A DNA stretch of 19,648 nucleotides from Bacteroidales bacterium UBA3724. GTDB taxonomy: Bacteria; Bacteroidota; Bacteroidia; Bacteroidales; P3. Below are positions 1 through 6,505 of the stretch, one piece after another. Under the pieces are notes generated by a model, which saw only the letters and a list, made by a program, of their open reading frames with translations, made no database searches and was not told where the DNA came from. The stretch's first letter is position 1; each line of letters starts with the position of its first letter. The DNA is taken from assembly GCA_002371315.1 (NCBI GenBank), contig DFHL01000141.1:525-20172 (forward strand), read 5' to 3'. The position numbers and the translations under genes were made by a program.

Positions 1-304
1 TACTGTACATATACTGTACAACGGACAGAGCAAGTAGTTTTATTGCCTATGTTTCAACGATTTACGTGATTGTTTGTTTCTCTGTGCGCCACTGTGTGCC
101 AGTGTGTGTCGCGGAGTGTTGATGGGGCTTGCCTGCGCGGCGTCGGGTCGGGCAGGCAAGCGAAATCTTGTAAACATATCCCGCATTCGGCGTTAATGCT
201 GACGCCGTTATCATTTTACCTTATTATTTTATCGTCGCTTAAAAAAAGAACTCTATTTTTGTTAATTTACTTGATGCTTCACGGACATTCGCGTTCAAAA
301 AAAC

Positions 305-346
305 AATTTCTGGATAATTCCTGGCCAATTTCTGGTAATTCCTGTA
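305..346. repeat. Four degenerate tandem copies of AATTYCTGG
   Basis: Four consecutive units of 10-11 bp begin at 305, 316, 327 and 337, each reading AATTTCTGG or AATTCCTG plus one or two bases. A fifth isolated copy (AATTCCTGT) lies at about 398-406. No coding meaning is apparent. Confidence 0.6.
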
Positions 347-353
347 TATAAAT

Positions 354-372
354 CGCAGGCGGGGCGCCTGCG
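354..372. repeat. GC-rich perfect hairpin
   Basis: CGCAGGCG, a GGG loop and CGCCTGCG form a perfect 8-bp stem. No T-tract follows on either strand, so it is not a standard intrinsic terminator. It is more like a REP-type palindrome lying upstream of the VWA gene. Confidence 0.6.
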
Positions 373-520
373 TACCATCGGCTGGGTAAACCCTTGTCAA
401 TTCCTGTTCTAAAAGAAGGCCGACAGGTTGTTGTGACTATTTGTGAGCGTATTTTCGACATACTGAATACTAAAAGACGTATTTTTCAGTTATTCATCCG
501 AACAACAAAACCGAACATCT

Positions 521-2632
521 GTGTCCATAATAATCGATTATCCCTGGTATTTCCTCATTTTCTGCTTGTTGCTGGGCGCGGCATACGCTGGTGTACTCTA
601 TTGGCTTGGTGCCAGGCGAGGCGGCGACCGCGACTTCCCGCGGGGCCTGTCGGTCCTGCTCTCTGTACTGCGAACGCTGTCGGTGGCGGCAATAGCCTTC
701 CTGCTCTTCTCGCCGCTGGTCAAACGCGAGTCCAGCCGCAAGGAAAAACCCATTGTCATCCTGGCCCAGGACAACAGCAAGTCGCTCGACTACAGTCCCG
801 ACTCGGCCTACTATCACGGCGACTATCTGGCCCGTATGGACCGCCTGGCCGACCGCCTCTCGGCCGACTTCGATGTGCAACGCGTCGCCTTTGGCGGCGA
901 TGTGCAGCGGATGGACCAGCAGTCCACCGAGCTGCCTACCTATACTGAGCAGGCTACCGACATAGCGCACCTCATCGCCGAGGTCAGCGACGCCTACTAC
1001 AACCGCAATGTCGGCGCCCTCGTGCTTGCCACCGACGGCATCTACAACACCGGCGCCAATCCCGCAGGTGCCGCGGCGTCGCTGGCATTCCCCGTCTACG
1101 GCATAGCGATGGGCGACACCACGGTCCACCCCGACGCGGCGGTGACGAACGTCCGCTTCAACCGCATCGCCTATCTTGGCAACACCTTCCCGCTCGAAAT
1201 CACCGTCGGCGCCAACCGTCTCCAGGGTCGCTCGTCGACGCTCAGCGTCAGCCTCGACGGGCGCCGCCTCTTCTCGAAGCAAATCAGCTTCGACGACCAG
1301 CGCTTCTCGACCACCGAGGCCGTCACCATCGACGCCGACCGCGCCGGACTGCACAACTACATCGTCGAGATTGCCCCGCTGGATGGCGAAAAATCGACGC
1401 GCAACAATCGCCGTGTCATCCCCATCGAAGTCATCGACGGCCATCAGAAGATAGCCGTCATCGCCGCCGTGCCGCACCCCGACATCGCTGCGTTGCGCGC
1501 TGCAATCCAGAACAATAGCAACTATGAGGTCGAAACCTTCCTGGCCGCCGACTTCAACAAGAACCCGCGCGACTACAACCTGCTGGTCCTTCACCAGCTG
1601 CCTACGCGTGTGCCGGGCATCGGCCTCGACGTGGCCCAGCTGCTGAAGTCGGGCACCCCGGCGATGTTCGTCCTGGGCTCACAGACCGACCTGGCGCGGC
1701 TCAACAGCCTGCACGCCGGCCTGGAGGTCTATGCACGCATCGACCGCCAGAACGAGGCTGCGCCGCTGCACAACAAGAACTTCACCTTTTTCTCGCTCGA
1801 TGAAGACGTTGCGGGCCGCATCGCCCAGTTCCCGCCGCTGCTGTCGCCCTTCGGCGAATATAAGCTGGGAGGCAATGCCCAGACCCTCTTCAGCGCCCGC
1901 ATCGGCACCGTCAATTCGGGCTTGCCGCTTGTCGCCGTCACGCAGCGGCAGGACAGCCGTTCCGCCTTCATCGCCGGCGAGGGCCTGTGGCGCTGGCGTC
2001 TGGCCGACTGGCAGGCCAATGCGTCGCACGCCGACTTCGACGCCCTGATCAGCAAACTCGTGGTCTTCACAGCCCTCCGTGCCAACGGCGAGCGGTTCCA
2101 CGTCGAGGCCAAAAACATCTACGCCCAGTCGGAGTCGGTCATCGTCGAGGCTCAACTCTACGACGACAACTACGAGCCTGTCAACCAGCCTGATGTGGAG
2201 CTGACGGTGCGCAACCAGAACTCGCCCGAAGGCAGCAAATACCAGCTCAACCGCACGGCCGCAGGCTACAGCATCAACCTCGGCATCCTGCCGCCCGGAG
2301 CCTACACCTACACGGCCTCGACGCGCCTCAGCGGCAAAAGCTACAGCGCCACGGGCTCCTTCCTCGTCGAGGACCTGCAGCTCGAGGCGCTGAACACCAT
2401 CGCCGACCACTCGCTGCTGGCCACCATCGCCGCCGCCACGGGCGGTGCCGTGGCCGCTGCCGACAATCCGGAACAGATAGCCGACCTGCTGAAGCAGCGC
2501 GACGACTTGAAGACCGTCGTCTACAGCGAGACCACCTACAGCGATATGCTCAACCTGCCCCTCATCCTGGTGCTCATCCTGCTCCTGCTGGCAGCCGAAT
2601 GGATTGTACGAAAATATAATGGAACTCTTTAA
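521..2632 (+). CDS. VWA-domain membrane protein
   Basis: A 703-residue membrane-anchored protein with a von Willebrand factor A-like domain. Two N-terminal transmembrane helices (about residues 10-30 and 43-65) precede the domain. A complete MIDAS metal site is visible: D84-x-S86-x-S88 (DNSKS), a Thr-Asp at 146-147 (ATDIAH) and T171-D172 (LATDGIYNTG). A long beta-rich middle, apparently with Ig-like segments, leads to a C-terminal helix (about 678-697) followed by RKYNG. The start is a GTG; no in-frame ATG exists upstream before a stop at 464-466, and the start MSIIIDYPWYF matches the N-terminal style of Bacteroidota relatives. Family members are usually uncharacterised. VWA domains bind proteins through a metal, so a scaffold or assembly role is inference. 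The next gene on this strand is the flippase, but a repeat tract separates them, so co-transcription is uncertain. Confidence 0.85.
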   Translation: MSIIIDYPWYFLIFCLLLGAAYAGVLYWLGARRGGDRDFPRGLSVLLSVLRTLSVAAIAFLLFSPLVKRESSRKEKPIVILAQDNSKSLDYSPDSAYYHGDYLARMDRLADRLSADFDVQRVAFGGDVQRMDQQSTELPTYTEQATDIAHLIAEVSDAYYNRNVGALVLATDGIYNTGANPAGAAASLAFPVYGIAMGDTTVHPDAAVTNVRFNRIAYLGNTFPLEITVGANRLQGRSSTLSVSLDGRRLFSKQISFDDQRFSTTEAVTIDADRAGLHNYIVEIAPLDGEKSTRNNRRVIPIEVIDGHQKIAVIAAVPHPDIAALRAAIQNNSNYEVETFLAADFNKNPRDYNLLVLHQLPTRVPGIGLDVAQLLKSGTPAMFVLGSQTDLARLNSLHAGLEVYARIDRQNEAAPLHNKNFTFFSLDEDVAGRIAQFPPLLSPFGEYKLGGNAQTLFSARIGTVNSGLPLVAVTQRQDSRSAFIAGEGLWRWRLADWQANASHADFDALISKLVVFTALRANGERFHVEAKNIYAQSESVIVEAQLYDDNYEPVNQPDVELTVRNQNSPEGSKYQLNRTAAGYSINLGILPPGAYTYTASTRLSGKSYSATGSFLVEDLQLEALNTIADHSLLATIAAATGGAVAAADNPEQIADLLKQRDDLKTVVYSETTYSDMLNLPLILVLILLLLAAEWIVRKYNGTL

Positions 2633-2830
2633 ACCTTAACCCTAACCTTAACCTTAACCTTAACCTCAGATACAAATACTATTGTCACTTAACTTCCTTA
2701 ACCTTAACTTTAACCTTAACGTTAACCTCAGATACAAATACTATTGTCACTTAACTTCCCTCTAACTTCCCTCTAACTTCCCTTAACTTCCCTTGGCTCC
2801 CTTAACTCCCCTCCAGCTCTGAGTCAACTC
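2633..2830. repeat. (CCTTAA)n tract with duplicated 37-bp block
   Basis: Directly after the VWA stop codon, units of CCTTAA and close variants repeat six-base-wise, then give way to the 20-mer CAGATACAAATACTATTGTC (2667-2686). The arrangement is duplicated: a 37-bp block at 2661-2697 recurs exactly at 2723-2759, 62 bp away. After the second copy come degenerate CTAACTTCCC units (to about 2800) and a doubled CTGAGTCAACT (2819-2840). The same family occurs at 7696-7745 and 11361-11455. It may be a variable-number repeat; the function is unknown. Confidence 0.85.
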
Positions 2831-2886
2831 TGAGTCAACTCTAACCCTCCAACAAAACCAAAGAACCCCAAAAACGACCCGTGAAA

Positions 2887-4176
2887 ATGAAGAAATCCTC
2901 CTTTATCCGCGACGGCATCACGCTGGTGTCGGGCAACGTATGGGCGCAAGCCATTGCCTTCGTCTCCTACCTTGTCCTGTCGCGCCTCTTCTCGCCCGAG
3001 GATTTCGGCCTCTACAACATATTCTATTCCTACATCGAGGTGCTGATTATCGTCAGCACCTGCAAGTACGAGCTGGCCATCGTCCTGGCCGACACCGACC
3101 GCGAGGCCGCCGCCGTCGGCCGTCTGGCGCTGAGGCTCAACACGTTCATCTCGCTGGCGTTGCTCTCGGCCCTGCTTGTGCTCACCCTGCTGGGGCGCAC
3201 CGAAGCCTTTGCCGCAACGCGCCTGGCAGGGCTCAATCCGATGCTGGCGCTGCTTGTCCCGCCGATGGTGTTCCTGTGCGGCACGTCGCGGGTCTACTCG
3301 TTCACTCTCAACCGTTTCCGCCGTTTCCGCAGCATCGCTCTGTCCGAGGTGGTGGGCTCCACGTCGGGCGTGCTGCTCAAGGTGCTGTTTGGCCTGCCGC
3401 GGCTTGCGTCGACGCTGTGGCACTCCGTCGGTCTGCCGCTGGGCACGGTGCTGGGGCGTGCCTGCGCCAACGTCAATCTGGCCCTGCAATGGCGCCGTCT
3501 GGACCTGCCGCGCGACATCGGCCGCGACGAGCGCCGTGCCGCTGCCGTGCGGTTCCGCAATTTCCCGCTCTTCACGATGCCCAAGGACCTGATCAACAGC
3601 CTGTCGTACAACCTGCCGTTCCTGTGGCTGGCGCTCTATTTCGACAAGGCCGAGGTGGGCCTCTTTTCGCTGGCGCTGACCTGCACCTTCAGGCCGATCA
3701 ACATATTCAACAACGCCTTCGAAAAACTGCTCTATGTGCGCGTGGCCGAAAAGGTGCGCGCGCACCAGCCGATAGGGGGCGACATACGCCGCTTTGCGCT
3801 GGTTCTCAACGCTGTGGCGTTGCCACTCTTTGCCGTTGCCTTCCTCTTCGGGGGCGAAATATTCGGCTTCCTGTTTGGCGACCGCTGGGCCGGATGCGGC
3901 TACTATCTGCGCTGCCTGCTGCCGTGGGTGTATGTGGTGCTGACCTCCTCGTCGCTGATGTTCATCGCCAATGTCTATGGCCGTCAGCGCACGGAGTTCT
4001 TCTTTTACATCGCTCTGCTCATTCTGCGCATCGCCGCAATCGCGGTGGGGCTTCACACCGGCAGTTTCCGCCTGGCCATACTGCTGTTTGCGGCCGCCGG
4101 AGCGGTGATGTCGCTGGCGCTTCTGGCGTGGTACATCAGCCTCGTGCGCCGCTACGATAACAGCGAAGCCTGCTGA
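2887..4176 (+). CDS. Polysaccharide/oligosaccharide flippase (Wzx-like, MOP superfamily)
   Basis: A 429-residue integral membrane protein of the polysaccharide-export flippase family, which moves lipid-linked glycans across the inner membrane for O-antigen, capsule or similar polymers. The N-terminus has the family pattern: a short basic lead (MKKSSFIRDG), a first helix reading TLVSGNVWAQAIAF, then LSRLFSPEDFGLYNIFYSYIE and a conserved KYELAIVLADTDREA segment. Hydrophobic segments run to the C-terminus, consistent with 12-14 helices. I start at ATG 2887; GTG 2881 is in frame and would add only two residues. No glycosyltransferase lies nearby, so the flippase is not visibly part of a polysaccharide cluster. 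A sugar-transfer-associated ATP-grasp gene lies far away at 16918. Substrate cannot be read from sequence. Confidence 0.88.
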   Translation: MKKSSFIRDGITLVSGNVWAQAIAFVSYLVLSRLFSPEDFGLYNIFYSYIEVLIIVSTCKYELAIVLADTDREAAAVGRLALRLNTFISLALLSALLVLTLLGRTEAFAATRLAGLNPMLALLVPPMVFLCGTSRVYSFTLNRFRRFRSIALSEVVGSTSGVLLKVLFGLPRLASTLWHSVGLPLGTVLGRACANVNLALQWRRLDLPRDIGRDERRAAAVRFRNFPLFTMPKDLINSLSYNLPFLWLALYFDKAEVGLFSLALTCTFRPINIFNNAFEKLLYVRVAEKVRAHQPIGGDIRRFALVLNAVALPLFAVAFLFGGEIFGFLFGDRWAGCGYYLRCLLPWVYVVLTSSSLMFIANVYGRQRTEFFFYIALLILRIAAIAVGLHTGSFRLAILLFAAAGAVMSLALLAWYISLVRRYDNSEAC

Positions 4177-4194
4177 AATCTTCCATTTTCTCCT

Positions 4195-4300
4195 GCTCGC
4201 AAGCGAGCGAAATCTTGTAAATCTTGTAAATTGATTCCGCCTGCGGCGGAAATGCTGACGCAGTTATTAATTAACTTTATTATTAAATCGTCACTAAATC
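4195..4300. repeat. Mosaic intergenic element: hairpin, AAATCTTGT repeats, second hairpin
   Basis: The order is hairpin GCTCGC-AA-GCGAGC (4195-4208), two AAATCTTGT units (about 4210-4230), hairpin TTCCGCC-TGC-GGCGGAA (4235-4251), then TGCTGACGCAGTTATTAA and an AT-rich end. The same order appears reversed at 7836-7951, with GCTGACGCAGTTAT further on at 7766-7781 (reverse strand), and a partial copy lies at 157-240. It may double as the 3' boundary of the flippase transcript, but neither hairpin has a good T-tract. Confidence 0.7.
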
Positions 4301-4307
4301 GTTGTTT

Positions 4308-4350
4308 CGTTATAGCGATATCCCGTTATAACGATATAACGATATATCGA
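4308..4350. repeat. AT-rich CGTTATA/ACGATATA palindromic repeats
   Basis: CGTTATA and its near-complement ACGATATA alternate several times, including the perfect palindrome CGTTATAACG at about 4324-4333. The block lies between the mosaic element and the 3' end of the small minus-strand gene. It could form hairpins in either transcript; no function can be assigned. Confidence 0.5.
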
Positions 4351-4352
4351 AA

Positions 4353-4616
4353 TCACGAAACCTTGTTATCGTCCTGTTTTTCGTTTTCGTTATCGTTTTC
4401 GTCCTTTTCCTGCCGGCGTTTTTCCCATTTGCCGCCGGGGCCTTTGAACGAGAAGACTATCTTGAGCGACCGCAGGAAGTAGTGCGGCACGTCCTGTGCT
4501 TTCAACTCCTTGATTTCCTTGCGGATGTCGCGTATGCTTTCGCCGCGCAGTATGCGGAAAACGATCAGTATCAGGGTCAGAACAGAGAAAGTTATAATAA
4601 GTGCCGAAATAATCAT
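4353..4616 (-). CDS. Small single-pass membrane protein, hypothetical
   Basis: An 87-residue open frame with the layout of a genuine small membrane protein. Residues 1-23 form one strongly hydrophobic helix (MIISALIITFSVLTLILIVF). A basic and amphipathic stretch (RGESIRDIRKEIKELKAQ) follows, then a short patch around PHYFLRSLKIVFSFKGPGGKWEKRRQ, and a highly charged Asp/Glu/Asn/Lys tail. That tail is coded by the TTTTCG-rich repeat at 4378-4399, so the repeat appears to have supplied or extended the C-terminus. I do not recognise the family. The gene faces away from the SPFH operon. No consensus promoter is visible upstream of it, and it could be a chance frame, though the hydrophobic start and amphipathic middle argue against that. 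Confidence 0.6.
   Translation of the reverse strand: MIISALIITFSVLTLILIVFRILRGESIRDIRKEIKELKAQDVPHYFLRSLKIVFSFKGPGGKWEKRRQEKDENDNENEKQDDNKVS
4378..4399 (+). repeat. Third copy of the 22-bp TTTTCG-rich arm
   Basis: Exact copy of 6472-6493 in the same orientation, about 2.1 kb upstream. Here it lies inside the 3' end of the small minus-strand gene and codes for its acidic/asparagine-rich tail. With 6068-6089 it forms an inverted pair spanning the SPFH promoter. Confidence 0.75.
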
Positions 4617-4942
4617 CGTTTAGGGTTTTGGTGCTTAAATAACGCCGTAATTTCATTTTATTGTATGGGCGGGCAAATTTTGTCCGTCGCCCAGCCTGGA
4701 CAGGGGCTGCGCAGGACAGAAAACTTTTCAAATCCTGACCAAGGAATTACCATCTTCTACCGGCGTAAAACATAGTAAGAACCTGGTAAGAATTTGGGTA
4801 GAATTTGATAAGAAGATGGTGCTGGGAAACAGGCAGTTGGAGATGGGCAATTTTTGGCCTTTTCCGGGCTTTTTTTCCAGAAAACTCTGCGCCATTTTCG
4901 GGGGATTTTTTTGGAGCGAAAATCACTTTTTTTGAAAAAAAA
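4617..4942. other. Intergenic region between divergent genes
   Basis: This stretch separates the small minus-strand gene from the SPFH operon promoter. It contains no convincing gene. Positions about 4768-4830 hold loosely repeated GTAAGAA/GTAGAA/GATAAGAA words, and 4850-4945 becomes A/T-rich with homopolymer runs typical of Bacteroidota promoter regions. Confidence 0.5.
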
Positions 4943-4973
4943 TTTGGTGGTTAAAAAAATGTTCGTACTTTTG
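4943..4973 (+). promoter_or_regulatory. Bacteroidota-type sigma-70 promoter of the SPFH operon
   Basis: A TTTG box at 4943-4946 and a TACTTTTG box at 4966-4973 are 19 bp apart, an exact match to the Bacteroidota promoter consensus TTTG-N19-TAnnTTTG. Transcription should start near 4980, giving a leader of about 85 nt before ATG 5067. Confidence 0.85.
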
Positions 4974-4978
4974 CAAAG

Positions 4979-4997
4979 TGATATCAAAATGATATCA
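4979..4997. promoter_or_regulatory. Tandem palindromic operator, two TGATATCA sites
   Basis: Two perfect 8-bp palindromes TGATATCA (4979-4986 and 4990-4997) are separated by AAA. Their centres are 11 bp apart, about one helical turn, and they cover the expected transcription start. This is what a repressor site for a small dimeric regulator would look like. The ribbon-helix-helix protein coded downstream is one candidate ligand by inference only. Confidence 0.55.
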
Positions 4998-5066
4998 TAA
5001 TGGAAAATCATCAGAAAACAATAAAACACAGGTTATTAAAGCAAAAACAATTCAAAAAAAAACAAA

Positions 5067-6059
5067 ATGGAAACAAAAGAGTTTAACAAACAGCTTTCGG
5101 GCAAGAACAACGGTTTCTTGCATCTGTTCCTCAATCTGGCAATGCTGGTGGGCTTTGTGCTGCTAATCATCAAGTTGGGTGGCCTCGACGGTATGATTGA
5201 CCAGGCTACCGGCGAGCCGACGGCGCTCATCCTGCTGCCCATCCTTGGCGGCATCGTGCTGATGTTTGTCTACATCCTGCATTGCCTCGGCTTTATGATT
5301 ATCCAGCCCAACCAGAGCCGCGTGCTGACTTTCTTCGGCCGCTACAGCGGTACGGTGCGCCAGAACGGCTTCTTCTGGATCAACCCGTTCTATGCCAAGC
5401 GTCGCATTTCGCTTCGCGCACGCAATATGGACGTGCCGCCCATCAAGGTGAACGACAAGAACGGCAACCCGATTATGATCGGTCTGGTGCTGGTGTGGAA
5501 GGTGGCCGACACGTACAAGGCTGTGTTCGACATCGATGTGGACACGCTGACGTCGACGGCGCAGCACGGCGAGCAGGCGCAGCAGTCTAACCAGCAGCAG
5601 CTGAAGGGCTACGACAGCTTTGTGCACGTGCAGAGCGACGCCGCCCTGCGCAAGGTGGCGGGCCATTATGCCTACGACAACATCGACCACAACAGCACCG
5701 AGCTGACCCTGCGCAGCGGCGCCGAGGAAATCAACAACCAGCTTGAGGGCGAGCTGCGCAGCCGCCTCAGCATCGCAGGCATCGAGATTGTCGAGGCCCG
5801 CATCAACTACCTGGCCTATGCCGCCGAAATCGCCAGCGTGATGCTGCGCCGCCAGCAGGCCGACGCCATCATCTCGGCCCGCGAGAAGATTGTGGAAGGT
5901 GCCGTGTCGATGGTCGAGCTGGCCCTCAACAAGCTGAGCGAGCGCGAAGTGGTTCAGCTCGACGAAGAAAAGAAAGCCACGATGGTCAGCAACCTCCTCG
6001 TCGTCCTCTGCGCCGACGAAAGCGCCAGCCCGGTAATTAATACTGGTTCTATTTATTAA
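5067..6059 (+). CDS. SPFH/band-7 domain membrane protein
   Basis: A 330-residue SPFH (stomatin/prohibitin/flotillin/HflK) protein. Two N-terminal hydrophobic helices (about 17-37 and 53-75) lead directly into the SPFH core, which starts near IIQPNQSRVLTFFGRYSGTVRQNGFFWINPF (about 78-108) and includes IKVNDKNGNPIMIGLVLVWKV. A Q/S/H-rich insert (about 166-182) lies inside the domain. The later helical part (IVEARINYLAYAAEIASVMLRRQQADAI) is the usual SPFH oligomerisation helix. Such proteins form large membrane-bound ring or cage scaffolds and often modulate proteases or membrane microdomains. It is the first gene of the operon driven from 4943-4973 and is followed by the four-helix-bundle cassette and a ribbon-helix-helix gene. 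Pairing of SPFH with an Arc-like gene is, to my knowledge, common in Bacteroidota. The precise role is not known. Confidence 0.9.
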   Translation: METKEFNKQLSGKNNGFLHLFLNLAMLVGFVLLIIKLGGLDGMIDQATGEPTALILLPILGGIVLMFVYILHCLGFMIIQPNQSRVLTFFGRYSGTVRQNGFFWINPFYAKRRISLRARNMDVPPIKVNDKNGNPIMIGLVLVWKVADTYKAVFDIDVDTLTSTAQHGEQAQQSNQQQLKGYDSFVHVQSDAALRKVAGHYAYDNIDHNSTELTLRSGAEEINNQLEGELRSRLSIAGIEIVEARINYLAYAAEIASVMLRRQQADAIISAREKIVEGAVSMVELALNKLSEREVVQLDEEKKATMVSNLLVVLCADESASPVINTGSIY

Positions 6060-6067
6060 TGAAGACG

Positions 6068-6089
6068 AAAACGAAGACGAAAACGAAAA
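6068..6089 (+). repeat. Left inverted arm of four-helix-bundle cassette
   Basis: This 22-bp purine-rich arm (AAAACGAAGACGAAAACG then AAAA) pairs with 6472-6493 at 20 of 22 positions. It touches the start codon of the enclosed gene at 6090, and related GAAGACGAAAACG units extend left to 6061, directly after the SPFH stop. Confidence 0.8.
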
Positions 6090-6455
6090 ATGGCTTCGCG
6101 GAATTTTAGAGAATATCAGGTTTGGAAAGACGCGGTTTCCTTGGCTACAAAAGTGTACAAAATAACTGGGGAAATGCCGTGGTTTGAGAAAAAGGGGTTA
6201 TGCGACCAATTGCAACGGGCTGTCGTGTCAATAGCGTCAAATATTGCCGAAGGATGTGGACGTGAGTCGGACAATGAGTTTGTCCATTTCCTTGGAATAG
6301 CTTTAGGGTCGGCTTACGAGGTCGAGACACAGGTCACGATAGCTAAAGAAATAGGATATGTCGACTCTGAACCATTTAATATTTTGCGAAACGACATTAT
6401 AATAATTGAAAAGCAGCTGAACGCGTTGATGTCATCGATACGCAACAAAAAATAG
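6090..6455 (+). CDS. Four-helix-bundle protein (S23/IVS family, TIGR02436-like)
   Basis: A 121-residue protein of the family first found in intervening sequences of bacterial 23S rRNA and related to the Avd accessory protein of diversity-generating retroelements. Hallmarks are FREYQVWKDAVSLATKVY (helix 1), GLCDQLQRAVVSIASNIAEGCGR (helix 2 and the SNIAEG signature), EFVHFLGIALGSAYEVETQV (helix 3) and a last helix IIIIEKQLNALMSSI. Length is normal for the family. Members form pentameric bundles and bind nucleic acid; no enzymatic function is established. There is no reverse transcriptase or variable repeat nearby, so a retroelement role is not supported here. Composition is more AT-rich than the flanking genes, and the inverted arms on both sides suggest it was inserted into a pre-existing SPFH/ribbon-helix-helix operon. 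Confidence 0.9.
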   Translation: MASRNFREYQVWKDAVSLATKVYKITGEMPWFEKKGLCDQLQRAVVSIASNIAEGCGRESDNEFVHFLGIALGSAYEVETQVTIAKEIGYVDSEPFNILRNDIIIIEKQLNALMSSIRNKK

Positions 6456-6471
6456 GCGGTGCTATCTAAGG

Positions 6472-6493
6472 TTTTCGTTTTCGTTATCGTTTT
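6472..6493 (+). repeat. Right inverted arm of four-helix-bundle cassette
   Basis: This 22-bp pyrimidine-rich arm (TTTTCGTTTTCGTTATCG then TTTT) is the inverted partner of 6068-6089 with two mismatches. The identical 22 bases also occur in the same orientation at 4378-4399. It lies 12 bp before the ATG of the ribbon-helix-helix gene. Confidence 0.8.
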
Positions 6494-6505
6494 AGTACGC
6501 AAGTT

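Larger units (their letters stand above)
1..520. other. Non-coding region with short repeats; no supported gene
   Basis: I see no convincing gene here. The open frames are short, lack recognisable protein features and run across repeats. The left edge has the 9-mer TACTGTACA twice (1-9 and 12-20). Positions 157-240 resemble the mosaic intergenic element at 4195-4300, sharing the AAGCGAAATCTTGTAAA block, TGCTGACGC and a TTATTATTTTATCGTC-like end. A four-fold AATTYCTGG repeat (305-346) and a GC-rich hairpin (354-372) follow. A lone TATTTTTG box at 254-261 has no TTTG 19 bp upstream, so I do not call a promoter. Confidence 0.6.
6068..6493 (+). mobile_element. Candidate inverted-repeat-bounded cassette carrying a four-helix-bundle gene
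   Basis: The whole unit of 426 bp sits between the SPFH gene and the ribbon-helix-helix gene and consists of one gene flanked by 22-bp imperfect inverted repeats. The inside is visibly more AT-rich than the operon around it. No transposase and no clear target duplication are seen, so mobility is inferred. If transcribed with the operon, the arms would form a long stem enclosing the gene in the mRNA. Confidence 0.4.

Noticed and set aside
1..69. Tail of a gene entering from the left
   Set aside because: One frame is open for 22 codons to a TGA at 67-69, but it is too short to support a product.
254..261. TATTTTTG as a promoter of the VWA gene
   Set aside because: No TTTG box 19-20 bp upstream, and it is over 250 bp from the gene.
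70..351. 93-codon forward frame in the left non-coding region
   Set aside because: Cysteine-rich low-quality peptide that runs across the repeats; no signal, domain or promoter.
494..1594. Long minus-strand frame opposite the VWA gene
   Set aside because: GC-rich antisense shadow; the plus frame has intact MIDAS residues and membrane helices.
2633..2830. Telomere-like or CRISPR-like array
   Set aside because: The unit is six bases with degenerate copies and no spacers of constant length; neighbours are not cas genes.
2824..4056. 410-codon minus-strand frame opposite the flippase
   Set aside because: Q/H/R/E-rich composition typical of an antisense shadow; the plus strand codes for a clear flippase.
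6090..6455. Accessory protein of a diversity-generating retroelement
   Set aside because: No reverse transcriptase, template repeat or variable target gene in the window.
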